Shown here piece by piece: positions 6,730-14,143 of a DNA stretch of 23,625 nt (its first letter is position 1; every line of letters begins with the position of its first letter). A program made the translations under genes and the position numbers. Under the pieces are notes generated by a model. The model did no database searches, was not told the origin of the DNA, and saw nothing but the letters and a program-made list of their open reading frames with translations. This DNA is from CAYHWE01 sp964360445 (lineage in GTDB: Bacteria; Patescibacteriota; Patescibacteriia; Patescibacteriales; JAKAJF01), in the NCBI GenBank assembly GCA_964360445.1, contig CAYHWE010000012.1, forward strand, positions 1 to 23,625, given 5' to 3'.

Positions 6730-7647
6730 ATGATTCCAGTCTTCCTCCACACCTTCCAACCCTCCCCAATAATGTTCTCCTTCGGACCGATAAATATCTA
6801 TTGGTACGGTTTTTTTATTGTCTTGGGAGTGATTTCCGCTCTGTTTATTGCCATGAAGCTGGGTTCGTATTATGGAATCAAAAAAGAGACGGTAATCGAT
6901 CTGGCTTTTTATCTCGTCATTTTCGGGGTGATCGGCGCGCGTGTTTATGATGTATTTTTTGTGGAATGGAATTATTTTTCTATGCATTTGTTGGATATTT
7001 TCAAGGTCTGGCAGGGTGGGCTGGCAATTCATGGCGCGATTATTGCGGGAATAATTACGCTTTATGTTTTTGCGAAGAGGATCAACCCCCTTAATCCCCC
7101 TTATCAGGGGGACAAAGAAAAAAGCCCCCTTGATAAAGGGGGTGAGGGGTATTTGAATTTCTGGCTTCTCGCTTCAATCATGGTTCCTGGTTTGGCTTTG
7201 GCCCAGGCAATCGGACGATGGGGGAATTATTTCAATCAAGAATTATTCGGCGGCCCGACTGATCTGCCTTGGGGAATTCCGATCAGCATTATGAACCGGC
7301 CGATCGAGCATATTTCTTCAGTCTATTTCCACCCGGCTTTTTTGTATGAATCGATCGGGAGTCTGATTGTTTTTATGATTTTGATCGGTTTTCATATTTT
7401 GATGATAAGAAATAAAATCCCCCCAACCCCCTTTGTTAAAGGGGGGATAAATCGTTATGTGTTATGTGTTATGTGTTATGCGATAATGTATTCATTATTG
7501 CGTTTTTTTACTGAGTCCATCAGGATTGATGAAACTCCGGAAATTTTCGGGTTACGTTTGCCGCAGATTGTCAGTTTATCGGTCATATTTTGTGCTTTGA
7601 TTTTCTCGATTTTTGAGCTTAAAAAAATAAAAACTAAGATTGACTGA
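6730..7647 (+). CDS. lgt: Prolipoprotein diacylglyceryl transferase
   Basis: A 305-residue polytopic membrane enzyme that moves diacylglycerol from phosphatidylglycerol to the lipobox cysteine of prolipoproteins. Visible landmarks are FGPINIYWYGF at the start, GARVYDVFF, GGLAIHGAIIAG with the essential His101, the Lgt signature GRWGNYFNQE (Arg163, Glu171), PTDLPWGI, YFHPAFLYESIGS, and LLRFFTESIR (Arg258, equivalent of the catalytic arginine near the C-terminus). Two family-foreign segments are repeat-derived: residues about 118-140 and 229-250, both in loops between membrane helices. The start at 6730 fits the family N-terminus; MFSFGP at 6772 is the alternative. No Shine-Dalgarno site is visible. 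tyrS begins 9 bp after the stop, so the two are probably co-transcribed. Confidence 0.93.
   Translation: MIPVFLHTFQPSPIMFSFGPINIYWYGFFIVLGVISALFIAMKLGSYYGIKKETVIDLAFYLVIFGVIGARVYDVFFVEWNYFSMHLLDIFKVWQGGLAIHGAIIAGIITLYVFAKRINPLNPPYQGDKEKSPLDKGGEGYLNFWLLASIMVPGLALAQAIGRWGNYFNQELFGGPTDLPWGIPISIMNRPIEHISSVYFHPAFLYESIGSLIVFMILIGFHILMIRNKIPPTPFVKGGINRYVLCVMCYAIMYSLLRFFTESIRIDETPEIFGLRLPQIVSLSVIFCALIFSIFELKKIKTKID
7083..7150. repeat. Double CCCCCTT palindrome inside lgt
   Basis: CCCCCTTATCAGGGGG (7096-7111) and CCCCCTTGATAAAGGGGG (7125-7142), with GTGAGGGG after the second. Both are read in frame as NPPYQGDKEKSPLDKGGEG and form an extra loop of about 23 residues between conserved Lgt helices. Confidence 0.85.
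7419..7490. repeat. CCCCCTTT palindrome plus GTTATGT run inside lgt
   Basis: CCCCCTTTGTTAAAGGGGG (7427-7445) is followed directly by a heptamer-like run, TTATGTGTTATGTGTTATG (7454-7472). Both are read in frame (PPTPFVKGG, then VLCVMCYAIM) and lie just before the conserved LLRFFTESIR helix. Confidence 0.85.
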
Positions 7648-7656
7648 GGTTATAGA

Positions 7657-8913
7657 ATGCTATATTATAAGGAATATAAGCAAAAAATTAATTTTATGTT
7701 TACGAAAAAAGGGACGATTATTGATAAAAATAGGATAAATGAGGTTTTAGCCAGGGGGGTGGAAGAGGTTATAGTCAAGGAAGAATTGGAAAAGAAGATG
7801 GCTAGCGGCAAGAAGTTAAGGGTAAAATTCGGGATTGATCCGACCGGGTCTGTTTTGCATTTGGGGCATACCGTGCCTTTGCGGAAATTAAGAGAGTTTC
7901 AGGATTTGGGCCACCAGGTAATTTTGTTGATCGGTGATTTTACGGCGCGTATCGGCGACCCGACCGGCAGGGCCTCTGCAAGAAAACCGATGACGGATAA
8001 AGAAATAAAAGATAATATGAAGAGTTATACAAAGCAGGTGGGTATGATTTTGGATATGAAGAAAGTGGAGGTACGATATAATTCAGAGTGGTTGGCGAAA
8101 TTAAGTTTTAAAGATTTGATTTTACTGACTTCAAAAGTGACGTATGCTCAGGTCTCACAAAGAGCTGATTTTAAGGAAAGGATAAAAAACGATATGGACT
8201 TAAGCTTGCAGGAATTCATGTATCCGGTCATGCAAGGATATGATTCGGTTATGCTTAAGGCCGATATTGAAATCGGCGGAACAGACCAAAAATTCAATTT
8301 ATTGATGGGAAGGCAGCTTCAAAAAAGATATGACCAAGAACAGCAGGATGTAGTCACTTGCCCGTTGCTTGAAGGATTGTCTGGCGGAGACAAGATGAGC
8401 AAGAGTTTGAATAACTATATTGCACTGACGGAAAAAAGCGAGGATATGTATGGCAAGATCATGTCTTTGACTGATGATTTGATCGTAAAATATTTTGAAC
8501 TTTGCACTTATTTGCCAATGGAAGAAATAGAATCAATAAAACAGCAATTGAAGGGCGGCAAGGTTAATCCGCGCGATTTAAAAATGCGATTGGGTTTTGA
8601 AATCGTAAAAATATATCACGGCGAAAAAGAGGCTTTGAAAGCGCAAGAGCATTTTGTGAAAACTGTGCAAAAAAAGGAAATACCAGAAGAGATCCAAATG
8701 ATCAAGATACAAGAAACAAGATACAAACTTATTGATTTATTATTAGAAGTAAAATTGAGTACAAGCAAGAGTGAGGCGAGGAGATTGATCGAACAGGGCG
8801 GGGTTAAGGTGAATAATGAAGTTGTACAGGATGCGAACAGGGAAATTGAGATAACTAAAGAAGGCGTTTTGCTCCAGAGAGGAAAAAGGCAATTTGTAAA
8901 AGTTGTAAGATAA
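7657..8913 (+). CDS. tyrS: Tyrosyl-tRNA synthetase
   Basis: A class Ic synthetase of 418 residues that charges tRNA-Tyr. The Rossmann catalytic domain shows GIDPTGSVLHLGHTVPLRKL with HLGH (68-71), GDFTARIGDPTGR, EFMYPVMQGYDSVML, GGTDQKFNLLMGR and GDKMSKS with KMSKS at 246-250. A C-terminal S4 RNA-binding domain (about 350-418) has STSKSEARRLIEQGGVKVN. HLGH and the S4 domain fit the longer TyrZ-like bacterial type. Two starts are possible: the ATG at 7657, with GAGG seven bases upstream, and the ATG at 7696 (MFTKKG), nearer the usual N-terminus. I keep 7657 because of its ribosome binding site. The linker before S4 includes IQETRYKL, encoded by an ACAAGAAACAAGATACAA run. murI follows after 3 bp. 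Confidence 0.95.
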   Translation: MLYYKEYKQKINFMFTKKGTIIDKNRINEVLARGVEEVIVKEELEKKMASGKKLRVKFGIDPTGSVLHLGHTVPLRKLREFQDLGHQVILLIGDFTARIGDPTGRASARKPMTDKEIKDNMKSYTKQVGMILDMKKVEVRYNSEWLAKLSFKDLILLTSKVTYAQVSQRADFKERIKNDMDLSLQEFMYPVMQGYDSVMLKADIEIGGTDQKFNLLMGRQLQKRYDQEQQDVVTCPLLEGLSGGDKMSKSLNNYIALTEKSEDMYGKIMSLTDDLIVKYFELCTYLPMEEIESIKQQLKGGKVNPRDLKMRLGFEIVKIYHGEKEALKAQEHFVKTVQKKEIPEEIQMIKIQETRYKLIDLLLEVKLSTSKSEARRLIEQGGVKVNNEVVQDANREIEITKEGVLLQRGKRQFVKVVR

Positions 8914-8916
8914 TAT

Positions 8917-9741
8917 ATGATAGGAGTTTTTGATTCTGGATTCGGCGGGCTGACAGTCCTGAAAGAGTTTCTGAGCGTTTTACCGGAATATGACTATGTG
9001 TATCTGGGAGACAATGCTCGCGCTCCGTATGGAGGAAAGTCGCAGAAAGAGATCTATCAATATGCATGCGAAGGGATGGAATTCTTGTTCGGTAAGGGAT
9101 GTGATTTGGCGATAGTGGCTTGCAATACGGCCTCGGCAAAGGCATTGCGCAAGATCCAGCAAAAGTTCTTACCAAAACATTATCCGGATAAGAAAGTATT
9201 GGGAGTGATAATCCCGACAGCGGAGGAGATAGGCGAGAAGGGCATAAAAAGAGTCGGCATTATCGGCACAGAATCGACCGTGAAATCAAAAACTTATATC
9301 AAGGAATTGGAAAAGATAGATAAGGATATCAAGGTATTCCAGAAAGCCTGCCCGGAACTTGCGCCCTTGATCGAAAGGGGTAAGGCAAAAGAAGCGGGTA
9401 CAAAGAAGAAAATCGGAGCTTATCTGGATTATTTCAAGAACAAGAAAATAGATGCCCTCATCCTCGGATGCACCCATTATCCGATCATAAAAAAGGAAAT
9501 CCAGGAAATTATGGGTGAAATAGAGATAATCAGTCCGCCCGCGATTATTGTTGGCAAATTAAAGGATTATCTGGAAAGGCATAAAGAGATAGAGAGGAAG
9601 CTGGAAAAAAATAAAAAAAGATTTTTTTATACGACAGGAGATATTAAAAAATTCAGCGGATTGGGAGGGAAGTTTTTGGGGAGGAGAATAAAAATTGTTA
9701 AAAAGACTGTCATCTCGAGCGGATGCGAGAGATCCCGGTAG
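8917..9741 (+). CDS. murI: Glutamate racemase
   Basis: A 274-residue cytoplasmic enzyme that makes D-glutamate for peptidoglycan. It has GVFDSGFGGLTVL with Asp6/Ser7, YLGDNARAPYGGKS, the first catalytic cysteine in VACNTASA (Cys69), PTAEE, and the second in LGCTHYPI (Cys185, His187), so both acid/base cysteines are present. The start lies 3 bp after tyrS, so translation is probably coupled. The last ten residues (VISSGCERSR) and the stop codon are encoded by a 81-bp repeat that begins at 9709 and also lies at 15614-15691. The native C-terminus has therefore been replaced or extended. The enzyme implies a peptidoglycan wall. Confidence 0.95.
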   Translation: MIGVFDSGFGGLTVLKEFLSVLPEYDYVYLGDNARAPYGGKSQKEIYQYACEGMEFLFGKGCDLAIVACNTASAKALRKIQQKFLPKHYPDKKVLGVIIPTAEEIGEKGIKRVGIIGTESTVKSKTYIKELEKIDKDIKVFQKACPELAPLIERGKAKEAGTKKKIGAYLDYFKNKKIDALILGCTHYPIIKKEIQEIMGEIEIISPPAIIVGKLKDYLERHKEIERKLEKNKKRFFYTTGDIKKFSGLGGKFLGRRIKIVKKTVISSGCERSR

Positions 9742-9789
9742 AAGCGCTTGCCGAGATTTCTCACTACACTTCGTTCTATTCGAAATGAC
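9709..9789. repeat. GTCATCTCGAG repeat, copy 1 (supplies the murI stop)
   Basis: It starts GTCATCTCGAGCGGATGCGA and ends TTCGAAATGAC, so the ends are imperfect inverted repeats. The internal CCGAGATTTCTCACT is shared with the copy at 15614-15691. It fills the murI-argS junction. Confidence 0.85.
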
Positions 9790-9810
9790 AAGAAACTACA
9801 CCCTAAATCT

Positions 9811-11592
9811 ATGTACATAATCGATCAAATAAAATTCAGATTGGCAAAACGGATCAATCTGGCAATCAATCAGGAATTGGTCAAGCCAGAGCTTTTAGTC
9901 TACCCGCCGAATGTGGAGATGGGGGATTTGAGTTTGGCTTGTTTTATTATCGCGAAAGAACAGCAGAAGAATCCGGCTGAAGTTGCAGCACATATCGAAA
10001 AGATCATTTCCGCCCAACTGGAGGCGATGAAAAAGACGGGCAAGATCGATCCTTGTTTTTTGAGTTCAGTAAAAGCGATGGGGCCATATATCAATTTTAA
10101 TCTGGATAGGGCGGCTTTGGGAAAAATGATAGTCGAGGAGGTCGCTTATTCTAAAAATGAGTACGGAAAGAATGAAAGCGGCTTTGGGAAAAAAGTGATG
10201 ATAGAATATTCGAACTCTAATACGCATAAAGAAGTGCATGTCGGCCATTTGCGCAACATTTCTTACGGCGATTCTGTGAACAGGATCTTGGCGGCGAACG
10301 GATTCAAGGCGATCCCGGTTTCCTATATTAATGATTTCGGAATCCATGCGGCGAAAACGCTTTGGGCTTATGATAAGTTTTTCAAGGATAAGCCGTTGCC
10401 CGAGAACAAAGGTTTTTTCTTGGGCCAGATTTATGTGCGCGCGACTAAAGAATTGGCCAAGAAGGAAAAATACAAGGAAGAAGTGGGCGAGTACATGAAA
10501 AAAATCGAGAGCAGGCAAGGACGGGAATCCAAGCTTTGGGAGAAAACCCGTAAGTGGAGCATTGAGCAATTGGCGGTAATTTACAAAGAATTGGGAATCA
10601 GATTCGACCAGACTTTTTATGAAAGCGAATTTATCGACAAGGGGTTGAAAATTGTTGGGGATTTAAAAAAGAAAGGGATCTTAAAGGAGAGCCAGGGCGC
10701 GGTCATCGCTGATTTAGAAGAATATGGCTTAGGGGTCCTAGTTTTTTTAAGGGCGGACGGAACGGCTTTGTATCCGGTTGCCGACCTGTCTTTGGCTATC
10801 GCTAAGTCCAAAAAATATAAATTGGACAAATCGATCTATGTGGTCGATATCCGCCAGGGTCTGCACTTCAAACAATTGTTCAAGGTTTTGGAATTATTAG
10901 GACACAAGGAAGAGTTGGTGCATCTGGGCTATGATTTCGTCAAATTGCCCTCCGGCATGATGTCTTCCCGTACCGGCAATATCATCACTTACGAAGACTT
11001 GCGCGCTAAATTGATGCAGAAATCGATCAAAGAGACAAAGAAACGGCATAAGGATTGGAGCGAGAAAAAGATTGCGGCTACTGCGGGAAAAATCGTGAAT
11101 GGCGCGATGAAGTTTGAGATGATCAAGGTCAGCGCGCAAAGCGTGATCACTTTCGATATCGAAGGTTCTTTGAGATTCGACGGTTTTACGGCTGCGTATC
11201 TGCAATATACATATGCAAGGATGAATAGCATAATCAAGAAAGCAAAGAAACAAATAAACAAAGAAACAAAAAGCTATCAAGGTATCGGGGGTGAGGGGAA
11301 TTTGTCTGTGGAAGATAAGGAGGTTGCCGAATCAAAAGAGCACGCCTTGATTATGAAGATGATGAAATATTCCGAAGTTGTCAAGAAAGCAGGGGAGAGT
11401 TATGATCCGTCAGAAATCGCAAAATATATTTTTGAATTGGCGCAATTGGCCAATGACTATTACCATAGCGTGCCGGTGCTTAAGGCCGAAGAAGAAACCA
11501 GGAAGGCAAGGCTCGCTCTTCTCGGCTCCATCAACCAAGTCTTGAAAAACGGACTTGGTATTTTGGGCATAGAAACAGTGGATGAGATGTAA
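9811..11592 (+). CDS. argS: Arginyl-tRNA synthetase
   Basis: A class Ia synthetase of 593 residues that charges tRNA-Arg. The N-terminal Add-1 domain (about 1-105) is followed by IEYSNSNTHKEVHVGHLRN with the HVGH nucleotide-binding motif (143-146). Then come VSYINDFGIHAAKTLWAY, RADGTALYPVADLSLA, VVDIRQGLHFKQLF and MMSSRTGNIITYEDL, the ArgRS substitute for KMSKS. The DALR anticodon-binding domain begins around LQYTYARMNSI and ends LLGILGIETVDEM-like. The reading frame extends 21 codons upstream, but that part is translated repeat sequence, so the ATG at 9811 is chosen. A low-complexity Lys/Gln stretch (KKAKKQINKETKS, 11234-11275) sits early in the DALR domain. It probably belongs to the lgt-tyrS-murI transcript. 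Confidence 0.95.
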   Translation: MYIIDQIKFRLAKRINLAINQELVKPELLVYPPNVEMGDLSLACFIIAKEQQKNPAEVAAHIEKIISAQLEAMKKTGKIDPCFLSSVKAMGPYINFNLDRAALGKMIVEEVAYSKNEYGKNESGFGKKVMIEYSNSNTHKEVHVGHLRNISYGDSVNRILAANGFKAIPVSYINDFGIHAAKTLWAYDKFFKDKPLPENKGFFLGQIYVRATKELAKKEKYKEEVGEYMKKIESRQGRESKLWEKTRKWSIEQLAVIYKELGIRFDQTFYESEFIDKGLKIVGDLKKKGILKESQGAVIADLEEYGLGVLVFLRADGTALYPVADLSLAIAKSKKYKLDKSIYVVDIRQGLHFKQLFKVLELLGHKEELVHLGYDFVKLPSGMMSSRTGNIITYEDLRAKLMQKSIKETKKRHKDWSEKKIAATAGKIVNGAMKFEMIKVSAQSVITFDIEGSLRFDGFTAAYLQYTYARMNSIIKKAKKQINKETKSYQGIGGEGNLSVEDKEVAESKEHALIMKMMKYSEVVKKAGESYDPSEIAKYIFELAQLANDYYHSVPVLKAEEETRKARLALLGSINQVLKNGLGILGIETVDEM

Positions 11593-11621
11593 TTGACACC
11601 CTGATTATCCAGGTATATACT
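11593..11621 (+). promoter_or_regulatory. Sigma70-type promoter for dedA
   Basis: TTGACA (11593-11598), 17-bp spacer, TATACT (11616-11621). The -35 is perfect and the -10 matches five of six. The -35 begins directly after the argS stop codon. Predicted transcription start is about 11628, giving a leader of about 67 nt. Confidence 0.75.
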
Positions 11622-11644
11622 GAAGATTGTTTGTCATCTCTACA

Positions 11645-11688
11645 CCTCATTTCGCAGCTTGATTTTAAGCCGTGGAAATGAGGTTTTT
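11645..11688 (+). promoter_or_regulatory. Leader hairpin before dedA (terminator/attenuator or RBS-masking)
   Basis: CCTCATTTC (11646-11654) pairs with GAAATGAGG (11675-11683), with an inner GCTT/AAGC stem. Five T follow at 11684-11688. The only Shine-Dalgarno-like sequence before dedA (TGAGG) is in the 3' arm. It resembles a Rho-independent terminator yet lies between a strong promoter and the start codon it would serve. Confidence 0.6.
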
Positions 11689-11694
11689 GGCTTT

Positions 11695-12348
11695 ATGTTC
11701 GAAACAATCTTTACAATTTTAGCTTCTTTTATCATCGGAGGCATTTCATCGATGGGTAATTTTGGCGTCGGCCTGATGATGGCGATTGAAAGCGCCTGCA
11801 TCCCATTGCCTTCTGAAATAATCATGCCTTTTTCCGGATATTTGGTATCGAAAGGCGAGCTGACGCTCTTGGGCGTAACTTTGGCCGGATCAATCGGCTC
11901 GGTCGCCGGTTCGGTCCTGGCGTATTGGGTCGGAGCGCGCGGCGGCCGCAATTTTATCCTGAAATACGGAAAATACTTTTTGATGACCAGGCATGATCTT
12001 GATCTGGCTGATAGATTTTTCAATAAATACGGATCAGGCGCGATTTTTTTTTCAAGGATGATGCCGGTAATCCGCACATTCATTTCTTTGCCGGCAGGGA
12101 TCGCGAAGATGGATTTCAAGAAATTTGTCATTTATACTTTTTTAGGCTCCCTTCCTTGGTGTTTCGGGCTGGCGTATATCGGAAAGAAGATGGGGGATAA
12201 TTGGGATACTTTGGGCGCATATTTCCATAAATTCGATTTCGCGATCGGAATGATCATTCTTGCCGGCCTTGCTTGGTTTATATGGAGGCATGTTAATATA
12301 AAATCAAAATTCAATTCGCCAGATGGCGAACAAAATTCAAAATTATGA
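11695..12348 (+). CDS. DedA-family membrane protein
   Basis: A 217-residue integral membrane protein of the DedA (SNARE-associated/VTT) family, some members of which flip undecaprenyl phosphate or other lipids. Landmarks are MAIESACIPLPSEIIMPFSG with the conserved acidic residue and E-x-x-x-x-P-x-P, LAGSIGSVAGSVLAYWVGAR, FFNKYGSGAIFFSRMMPVIR and SLPAGIAKMDFKKFVIYT with the conserved arginine and the F-x-x-R-x-x-P-x-x-R pattern, then GSLPWCFGLAYIGKKMG. The start at 11695 (MFETIF) is preferred over the TTG at 11659, which lies inside the leader hairpin. The last residues (KFNSPDGEQNSKL) are encoded by an AT-rich repeat with a TTCGCCA-ga-TGGCGAA palindrome. The stop overlaps the antiporter start (ATGA), so the two are translationally coupled. 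Confidence 0.9.
   Translation: MFETIFTILASFIIGGISSMGNFGVGLMMAIESACIPLPSEIIMPFSGYLVSKGELTLLGVTLAGSIGSVAGSVLAYWVGARGGRNFILKYGKYFLMTRHDLDLADRFFNKYGSGAIFFSRMMPVIRTFISLPAGIAKMDFKKFVIYTFLGSLPWCFGLAYIGKKMGDNWDTLGAYFHKFDFAIGMIILAGLAWFIWRHVNIKSKFNSPDGEQNSKL
12297..12345. repeat. AT-rich repeat with TTCGCCA palindrome at the dedA 3' end
   Basis: TTCGCCA (12315-12321) and TGGCGAA (12324-12330) flank GA. On either side AAAATCAAAATTCAATT and CAAAATTCAAAATT are partial repeats of each other. The unit codes for the DedA C-terminus. Confidence 0.65.
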
Positions 12349-14114
12349 TGAAGAAAATTACGCCGTTCCTTTTCTTGTTGGTAGCGCTCGCAGTAACCGC
12401 AACCATTTCAAATTACGCCGACTCGATCTTTTCCGTTTTCAATAGCGGATCAGAAGCGACACTGATTACGACCTTTTTTATTATCGCGATAATTTTCTTC
12501 TTGAATTTTGTTATTTTTAATTTAGCGTTGAGCTCATCGATCCCGTCTTTTGTCGTGGCCATCTTTTTTGGCATTTTCAGCAGCCATTTTCTGAAGCCGA
12601 TCATCAGCCAGCATGAATTATTGGGGACTTTTGTCGCTTTTGGCGCGACATTGATCCTGTTCAGCGGCGGCCTGGAAATTCCTTTCAAGAGTTTTAAGAA
12701 GATGGTCTTAAAAGTTCTTTCCCTGTCCTTTCCCGGACTTTTCATAACCGCCTTTTTGTTTTCCTTGATTTTAGGCGGCATTTCTAAATTATTAGCTTTG
12801 GATTTATCATTGCCGGTCATCATCCTCTTGGGCGCAATTTTGGCGTCGACCGATCCGGCCGCGATCATCCCGGTTTTGAAACAGCTGCGTTTCACCAAGC
12901 GTTCGACCAAAGACATCATTATTTCTGAAAGCGCGGTTACTGATGTTACCGGCACTCTTTTGACTATTGCCTTTGCCGCTATCCTTCTGGCCGGATATGA
13001 TTTTGCCTCAGTGGCAGAGGGGTATAAGGCTTTATTTACAGCTGAAACCGGCATCACTCTCCTGAAAGAAGTGGTGTTCGGCATTTTCTTCGGCATCGGC
13101 GGCTATCTGCTCCTGCATTTTCTTACGATGCTTAAGAAGCGTCAGAATCAGGAATTTGAAGCTGACGCCGCTTTCTTTCTTTTCGTTCCGCTTCTGATTT
13201 TCGCCTTGGCCCTGGCCTTCGGCGGAAGCGGATACCTGGCCGCTTTTATCGCCGGCCTGCTTTATGCTTTGACCGAGCACCTGCATCATACGGAAAAATA
13301 TTTCAACCATACGATTGAAGGCTTCCTGAAGCCGGCGATCTTTCTCCTGTTAGGCGCTTTGGTTGATTTGCGCGAATTGGTCCAATATATGGATATCGGC
13401 ATCATCATGGCTTTAGTATTTATGTTTATGATCCGTCCGATTTCTGTTTTTATCGCCCTTGGTCCGTTTTCATTTTTCGGCAAAGACAGATTAGGCTGGA
13501 GAGAATTGCTTTTCATTTCTTTCATCCGCGAGACCGGAGCGATCCCGGCAGTATTGTTGGTAACAATCGCCAGTATCGGTATCGCCGGCTTGGATGGGCT
13601 TGTGCCGATCGGCATGTGGGTCATTTTAGCCACATTGGTTGTTGAGCCGCCGTTGACTCCGTTAATCGCGAAATTATTGAAAGTCGCCGAGCCGATAACG
13701 GGCAACAATACCATGGCAGTGCACAAGGGCAGCGATTCGATGGCAATCCTTGGTTCCCGCGGCAATTCTTTCGTGGCAAGATTGCCAAAAGTCGTAGGCT
13801 GGTCTTTAAGGCATAATATTTCAAAAATAACCCTCCTGCATTGCCTGGAAGATAAATATACTCCTGAATTGGCCAAGGATATCGGAGCCAGGGCTGAGGC
13901 TGAGTTTGCAAAGATAAATGAAGCGCTGGAAAAAGAACAGAAGCCGAAAATCAATTTTACTTATGTCAGCTGCACGGGGTTCTTGCAGGACAATATTGAC
14001 GCGCTGGCCAAGAAGGAAAGCAATGTTTCCGTGATTTTCGTCGGCAGAAAGATCCTTGATTACCGCCTGAAAGATATCAAACAATTAACCGTTCCTTTCT
14101 ACTTCCTTGATTAA
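12345..14114 (+). CDS. Cation:proton antiporter (CPA family) with Usp-like C-terminal domain
   Basis: A 589-residue protein. About 12 membrane segments fill residues 5-450, including the core motifs ILASTDPAAIIPVL (Asp170) and ISESAVTDVTGTLL (Thr199-Asp200). This TD pair stands where electroneutral CPA1 antiporters have ND and electrogenic CPA2 ones have DD, so ion and stoichiometry are uncertain. Pore-loop-like FSGGLEIPF and FIRETGAIPAVL with a conserved Arg-Glu are also present. The C-terminal 135 residues are soluble: SMAILGSRGN, ITLLHCLEDKYTPELA and VSVIFVGRKILDYRL look like a UspA-type nucleotide-binding fold, probably regulatory. The start overlaps the dedA stop by 4 bp. Two adjacent ATGs (12345, 12348) are possible starts. 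Likely role: pH or Na+ homeostasis. Confidence 0.88.
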   Translation: MMKKITPFLFLLVALAVTATISNYADSIFSVFNSGSEATLITTFFIIAIIFFLNFVIFNLALSSSIPSFVVAIFFGIFSSHFLKPIISQHELLGTFVAFGATLILFSGGLEIPFKSFKKMVLKVLSLSFPGLFITAFLFSLILGGISKLLALDLSLPVIILLGAILASTDPAAIIPVLKQLRFTKRSTKDIIISESAVTDVTGTLLTIAFAAILLAGYDFASVAEGYKALFTAETGITLLKEVVFGIFFGIGGYLLLHFLTMLKKRQNQEFEADAAFFLFVPLLIFALALAFGGSGYLAAFIAGLLYALTEHLHHTEKYFNHTIEGFLKPAIFLLLGALVDLRELVQYMDIGIIMALVFMFMIRPISVFIALGPFSFFGKDRLGWRELLFISFIRETGAIPAVLLVTIASIGIAGLDGLVPIGMWVILATLVVEPPLTPLIAKLLKVAEPITGNNTMAVHKGSDSMAILGSRGNSFVARLPKVVGWSLRHNISKITLLHCLEDKYTPELAKDIGARAEAEFAKINEALEKEQKPKINFTYVSCTGFLQDNIDALAKKESNVSVIFVGRKILDYRLKDIKQLTVPFYFLD

Positions 14115-14143
14115 TTCGCTAGTTTTAGTTAAGATAAAACCAT

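Noticed and set aside
9748..9810. Extended N-terminus for ArgRS
   Set aside because: The 21 extra codons are translated from the GTCATCTCGAG repeat; the protein family begins at the ATG at 9811.
12413..13096. 227-codon open frame on the minus strand, and another at 13286-13954
   Set aside because: Both are antisense to the antiporter gene, which shows clear membrane segments and family motifs.
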